Assembly (NCBI GenBank): GCA_017303555.1
Contig: JAFLCN010000013.1
Coordinates: 1-64,000 of the forward strand
Length of the DNA stretch: 64,000 nt
Reading direction: 5' to 3'
From: Planctomycetota bacterium
GTDB lineage: Bacteria; Planctomycetota; Phycisphaerae; Phycisphaerales; UBA1924
The first letter of the stretch is position 1, and every line of letters begins with the position of its first letter. This document shows, piece after piece, positions 60,651 through 64,000 of the stretch. The position numbers and the translations under genes are program-made. The notes beneath the pieces were generated by a model. That model was not told the DNA's origin. It saw only the letters and a list, made by a program, of their open reading frames with translations, and ran no database searches.

Positions 60651-62393
60651 ATGTCCCATCCCCGTTCCTCGTCCAATCGTAACTCAGGCAATTCCAATCA
60701 CGCTCACCGCTCCGGCAAGCCCTCCCATCCGAAGGCCCACGGCCATTCCCACGGCAAGCCGCAGCACCGCTCCGGCGGCCATCAAGGCAACCATCAGGGA
60801 AATAGGTCCGATGGGTCCACTAGGTCCCATGGGTCCCATGAGACCCAGAAGTCCCATTCCCCTTCGCGCGATTCCTACGGCGGCAACGGCCACTCCGCCA
60901 ACCGTCTCATCGCCCGCGGCGGTCCCGACGACGTCATCCAAGCCCACATCGCCGTCAACACGCCCAAGATCCCCGATGCCAAGCTCTTCTCCGAGCTCAA
61001 CCTCTCCGCTCCCGTGCTCCGCGCACTGAACGAAGAAGGCTACACGACCCCCACTCCGATCCAGGCGCAGGCAATCCCGTCTGCGATGGCCGGACACGAT
61101 CTCCTCGGCTGCGCGCAGACCGGCACCGGCAAGACCGCTGCCTTCGCGCTTCCGATTCTCCACCTGCTCACTTCAACACCCGCCGACAAGACGCACCGCG
61201 GCCCCTACCTGCCCCGCGTGCTCGTTCTCTCGCCGACGCGCGAACTCGCAACCCAGATCGGTGAAAGCTTCCAGGCATACGGTCGCCACACCGGCCTCCG
61301 AGGCGTCTGCATCTTCGGTGGCGTCAGCCAGGGCCGCCAGGTCCGCGCACTCCGCGATGGCATCGACATCCTCGTTGCAACGCCCGGCCGCCTGATCGAC
61401 CTCATCGAACAGGGCCACGTCGATCTCAGCCAGATCAAGATCATGGTGCTGGATGAAGCCGACCGCATGCTCGACATGGGCTTCATCGCCCCGATCCGCC
61501 GCATCGTCAGCCTGCTCAGCCCCAATCGCCAGACGATGATGTTCAGCGCGACCATGCCGCGCGAGATCATGAAGCTCGCCGATTCGCTCCTCAAGAACCC
61601 GGTCAAGGTTGCCGTGACTCCCGTCGCGTCCGCCGCCCCGATGATCGAGCAGTCGCTCTACATGGTCAACAAGTTCATGAAGCCCGCGCTGCTCGAGCAC
61701 ATCCTGCAGGAAGCCAAGGTCACCCGCGCCGTGGTCTTCACCAAGACCAAGCACGGGGCCGACAAGCTCGCGAAGGTGCTCAATCGCTCGGGCATTTCGT
61801 CTGTCGCCATCCACGGCAACAAGGCCCAGAACCAGCGCGAGCGCGCACTCGACGGCTTCCGCTCGGGCCGCTCCCGCATTCTGGTCGCCACCGACGTCGC
61901 CGCACGAGGCCTCGATGTTGATGGCATCACCCACGTCTTCAACTTCGATCTCCCGATGGAGCCCGAGGCGTATGTGCACCGCATCGGCCGCACCGGCCGC
62001 GCGGGCGCGAAGGGCATCGCCATCAGCTTCTGCGATGGCGCGGAGCGGGGCCTGATGCGTGACATCGAGCGCGTCACCGGCAAGCGTTTCAACGCCATCA
62101 CCCAGTTGCCCGCGCTCCCCGAGCCGGTTCCGCCGACCGCCGAAGAGCGCGAGGCCGATCGCCGCGCATTCGAAGAGCGGAACAACTTCCACGGAAACGG
62201 TGGCGGCCGCTCGCACGCCTCGCGTCCAGGTTGGAACCGCCCTCGCAACGACGGTGGCCAGCGCTCCGATTCGCAGGGCCACGGCTACAACGGTGCACCG
62301 AATTCGGGTGGTGGTTCGGGTAGCGGCCATCGCGGCGGCGGCAAGCCGTTCCGCTCTGTCCGAGGCACGCACTCTCGTCCGCAGGGTCGCTAG
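60651..62393 (+). CDS. DEAD-box RNA helicase with His/Ser-rich N-terminal extension
   Basis: A 580-residue RNA helicase. The core has the Q motif (TPTPIQAQAIPSAMAGHDLL), motif I CAQTGTGKTAAF near residue 155, VLDEADRMLDMGF near 267, MMFSATMPREIM near 298 and HRIGRTGRAGAKG at the C-terminal lobe. A basic Gly-rich tail follows, typical of RhlE-like proteins. The N-terminal 105 or so residues are rich in His, Ser, Gly and Asn (SHPKAHGHSHGKPQHRSGGH) and disordered. Part of that extension is encoded by a tandem repeat at 60802-60853. AAGGAG ahead of the ATG at 60651 supports this start. Confidence 0.9.
   Translation: MSHPRSSSNRNSGNSNHAHRSGKPSHPKAHGHSHGKPQHRSGGHQGNHQGNRSDGSTRSHGSHETQKSHSPSRDSYGGNGHSANRLIARGGPDDVIQAHIAVNTPKIPDAKLFSELNLSAPVLRALNEEGYTTPTPIQAQAIPSAMAGHDLLGCAQTGTGKTAAFALPILHLLTSTPADKTHRGPYLPRVLVLSPTRELATQIGESFQAYGRHTGLRGVCIFGGVSQGRQVRALRDGIDILVATPGRLIDLIEQGHVDLSQIKIMVLDEADRMLDMGFIAPIRRIVSLLSPNRQTMMFSATMPREIMKLADSLLKNPVKVAVTPVASAAPMIEQSLYMVNKFMKPALLEHILQEAKVTRAVVFTKTKHGADKLAKVLNRSGISSVAIHGNKAQNQRERALDGFRSGRSRILVATDVAARGLDVDGITHVFNFDLPMEPEAYVHRIGRTGRAGAKGIAISFCDGAERGLMRDIERVTGKRFNAITQLPALPEPVPPTAEEREADRRAFEERNNFHGNGGGRSHASRPGWNRPRNDGGQRSDSQGHGYNGAPNSGGGSGSGHRGGGKPFRSVRGTHSRPQGR
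60802..60853 (+). repeat. Imperfect GGTCC-based repeats inside the helicase gene
   Basis: ATAGGTCCGATGGGTCCACT is followed by AGGTCCCATGGGTCCCATGA and GACCC, near copies of a 9-base unit with palindromic centres (ATGGGTCCCAT). They encode a Ser/His/Gly segment (NRSDGSTRSHGSHETQKSH) of the disordered leader. Confidence 0.7.
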
Positions 62394-62414
62394 AAGTATC
62401 CAGTTGTTTGTTTC

Positions 62415-62448
62415 GCCCGGCTCGCGCAAGCGAGCCGGGCTTTGTTTT
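62415..62448 (+). terminator. Terminator after the DEAD-box helicase gene
   Basis: GCCCGGCTCGC and GCGAGCCGGGC form an 11-bp stem with a GCAA tetraloop and are followed by TTTGTTTT. This is a textbook rho-independent terminator, 22 bases after the stop. Confidence 0.92.
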
Positions 62449-62482
62449 GGAAACCTCTCTCTGACTTCATAGGCTTTCAGAC

Positions 62483-62956
62483 ATGAACGTGGATCACTCA
62501 CATTGGATGCGTTTGGCAATCGAGCAGGCCCGTAAGGGAATCGCCAGCGGGCAATCACCCTTCGGCGCGGTCGTCGTCCGCAACGGTTCGCTTGTTGCCG
62601 GAGGCCACAACGAAGTCTGGAAGCGCACCGATCCGACCGCGCACGCCGAGGTTGTCTGCATCCAGAACGCCGCGAAAGCGATCGCCTCGATCGACCTTGC
62701 CGGCTGCGTGATGTACACGACCACCGAGCCGTGCCCGATGTGCGCCTCCGCCATCCACTGGAGCAAGCTAGACGCTGTCTACTGCGGCGCGACCATCGCC
62801 GACGCCGAAACCGCCGGCTTCACCGAACTGACGCTTCCGATCGAAGAGGTCTACCGCATCGGCAAAAGCAAGACCAAAGCCATCCGAGGCGTGCTGCCCA
62901 CCGAGTGCGCCGGCCTCTTCGCCGAATGGAAAGCCGCCCGCGGCCGCGCGTACTGA
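62483..62956 (+). CDS. Nucleoside/nucleobase deaminase (guanine-deaminase-like, CDA fold)
   Basis: A 157-residue zinc deaminase of the cytidine deaminase fold. HAEV (H54, E56) and TEPCPMC (C84, C87) form the zinc site. The whole layout, WMRLAIEQARKGIASGQSPF and GAVVVRNGSLVAGGHNEV, is that of the guanine deaminase GuaD/tRNA adenosine deaminase-like group; the end EVYRIGKSKTKAIRGVLPTE favours the GuaD side. Exact substrate is uncertain. The next gene starts after 21 bases on the same strand. Confidence 0.88.
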   Translation: MNVDHSHWMRLAIEQARKGIASGQSPFGAVVVRNGSLVAGGHNEVWKRTDPTAHAEVVCIQNAAKAIASIDLAGCVMYTTTEPCPMCASAIHWSKLDAVYCGATIADAETAGFTELTLPIEEVYRIGKSKTKAIRGVLPTECAGLFAEWKAARGRAY

Positions 62957-62977
62957 GACCACAACCGAGCATTGACC

Positions 62978-63577
62978 ATGAGCGTCGCACGCGACAAGCC
63001 CATTACCGATCGCAAGATCCCCGGCACTGATGTGCCCGATGTGTCCAGCACTACAGAATCCGAATCGCAAAAACGCTGGCTCTCCCGAGTCGGTGTCACC
63101 ACCGCCGTGCTCGCGGCATGCGCCTCCGTCGCGACCATGTTCTCCGCCAGTTACCTCAACAAGGCGATGCTCGAACAGATCGTCACGAGCGATAGCTGGA
63201 ACTACTACCAGGCCAAGGGCGTCAAACTCGCCGTGCTCGAAAGCCGGATGGAACTGCTTGCGGCACTCGACAAGCCGACCGCGGCACCCGCATCCGGTGA
63301 AGGCGACGCCGCCCGCGCTGCCCGCTATCGAAAAGAACAGGAAGAAATCAAGGCCGAAGCCGAGCAGCACCAGACCCTCGCCCGCGAGTACCAGACGCGT
63401 CACTCACGCCTCGCGCTCGCATCAACCGCATCTCAGATCGCGATCGCGATGTCCGCAGTCGCTCTGCTCACACGCAAGAACTCGTTCTGGCTGCTCTCGG
63501 CCGTCGTCGGGCTTCTGAGCATCGCCCTGCTCGCGTTCGGCTTGTTCGCATCCACCACGCTCAAGCCTCTTTGGTAG
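62978..63577 (+). CDS. DUF4337-like membrane protein
   Basis: A 199-residue protein. One helix at about 35-55 (VGVTTAVLAACASVATMFSA) and two near the end (LALASTASQIAIAMSAVALL, FWLLSAVVGLLSIALLAFGL) flank a charged helical region (DAARAARYRKEQEEIKAEAE). SWNYYQAKGVK after the first helix is characteristic of DUF4337. Function unknown. The ATG at 62978 is chosen; an in-frame TTG two codons earlier is possible. Its 3' end overlaps the convergent VOC gene by 17 bases. Confidence 0.82.
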   Translation: MSVARDKPITDRKIPGTDVPDVSSTTESESQKRWLSRVGVTTAVLAACASVATMFSASYLNKAMLEQIVTSDSWNYYQAKGVKLAVLESRMELLAALDKPTAAPASGEGDAARAARYRKEQEEIKAEAEQHQTLAREYQTRHSRLALASTASQIAIAMSAVALLTRKNSFWLLSAVVGLLSIALLAFGLFASTTLKPLW

Positions 63578-63971
63578 AAGCCAGCCCGCACACCGCGCCC
63601 GCCGGGTCCTGGATGAAGCAGAACGTCTGATTCCCCATCTTGCGGGGACCATCAAGCAGCTTGCCCCCGAGCTCGACGCACTTCTTCGCGCTCGCTTCCG
63701 CATCGGCAACCGTGATGTACATCATCCACTGTGGCGGAATCTTTGTATTCGGCCCGCGCGCATGGCAGATGCCCGCGACCACTTCGCCTTGTTTGCCATC
63801 TTCGCCTGCCGCGTGCATGCAGTAATCCGCGTACGCGCCGCTCGCATCCTTCATCGGGATCTCTGAAGTCGTCCACCCCACCACCTTGCTGTAAAAGTCG
63901 CGCAGGGCCGAAGCGTCCTTCATGGTGTAATCGTGCCAGGTGATCTGCCCGATCGTGTTCGGCTTAGACAT
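63561..63971 (-). CDS. VOC (glyoxalase/bleomycin-resistance fold) family protein
   Basis: A 136-residue protein. QITWHDYTMKDASALRDFYS, PQWMMYITVADAEASAKKCV and LGGKLLDGPRKMGNQTFCFI QDPAGAVCGL fit a VOC superfamily protein with two beta-alpha-beta-beta-beta modules. Metal ligands are not certain: H21 and the late Glu position are candidates only. These are often annotated as glyoxalase-like, with unknown substrates. The ATG at 63971 is preferred over an upstream frame start. It overlaps the DUF4337-like gene by 17 bases tail to tail. Confidence 0.85.
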   Translation of the reverse strand: MSKPNTIGQITWHDYTMKDASALRDFYSKVVGWTTSEIPMKDASGAYADYCMHAAGEDGKQGEVVAGICHARGPNTKIPPQWMMYITVADAEASAKKCVELGGKLLDGPRKMGNQTFCFIQDPAGAVCGLASTKEA

Positions 63972-64000
63972 GCAAAGCTCCTGTTCCGGGTGCACGACCT

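Overview
The window is a high-GC bacterial chromosome segment. It most likely comes from a planctomycete of the class Phycisphaerae. Evidence for this placement is a set of secreted proteins ending in a Pro-containing motif, a hydrophobic helix and an Arg cluster (PEP-CTERM-like), calcium-loop (dockerin-type) tails that end in Cys, an adenosylcobalamin-dependent ribonucleotide reductase, a flotillin-like FloA and many lipoproteins of unknown function. The placement is inferred from protein character only. No rRNA, tRNA or CRISPR array was recognised.

Layout. 1-832: the 3' end of an IS3-family element, then a gene-poor stretch. 833-5415: an MFS exporter, floA, and a tandem pair of PEP-CTERM-like proteins with their own terminators. 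5852-10464: nrdJ, a four-helix-bundle protein and dcd (deoxynucleotide supply). 11065-20140: a FlgI-like lipoprotein, smc, a MoxR ATPase and a large lipoprotein, all on the plus strand. 20148-25075: a compact minus-strand operon fdx-iscX-rlmE-VWA protein-alkaline phosphatase. 25147-28227: a GT2/LAB-N pair and two coupled unknown proteins. 28262-31801: a minus-strand run with a glycine-zipper lipoprotein, a LON-domain protein, a YhaM-like nuclease and a zinc-ribbon membrane protein. 31892-36197: a thioredoxin, a sigma/anti-sigma pair with a sigma-E-like promoter, and typA.

36379-47182 is richer in accessory genes. It holds a translationally coupled PEP-CTERM/C39-like protease pair in a relatively AT-rich patch, a further PEP-CTERM-like protein, a CDF transporter, rplU, a single-domain asparaginase, motA-motB, an FG-GAP/dockerin protein and another PEP-CTERM-like protein. 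47272-54390 carries a TPR/gluzincin protease with a LolA-like partner, a YceI-like protein whose 3' end overlaps ruvX, and a mannose-1-phosphate guanylyltransferase. 54706-56914 holds an RHH protein and an SPFH membrane protein, divergent from a helix-turn-helix protein across an operator-like repeat region. 57154-63971 holds a lipoprotein, a zincin metalloprotease with dockerin-type tail, ruvA, a DEAD-box helicase, a nucleoside deaminase, a DUF4337-like protein and a VOC protein.

The most unusual items are the SPFH/RHH/HTH locus with its direct and inverted repeats, the AT-rich protease pair, the FlgI-like lipoprotein with a long extra C-terminal region, and short tandem repeats lying in ribosome-binding or coding regions. 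None of these is proven to be a new system from sequence alone.
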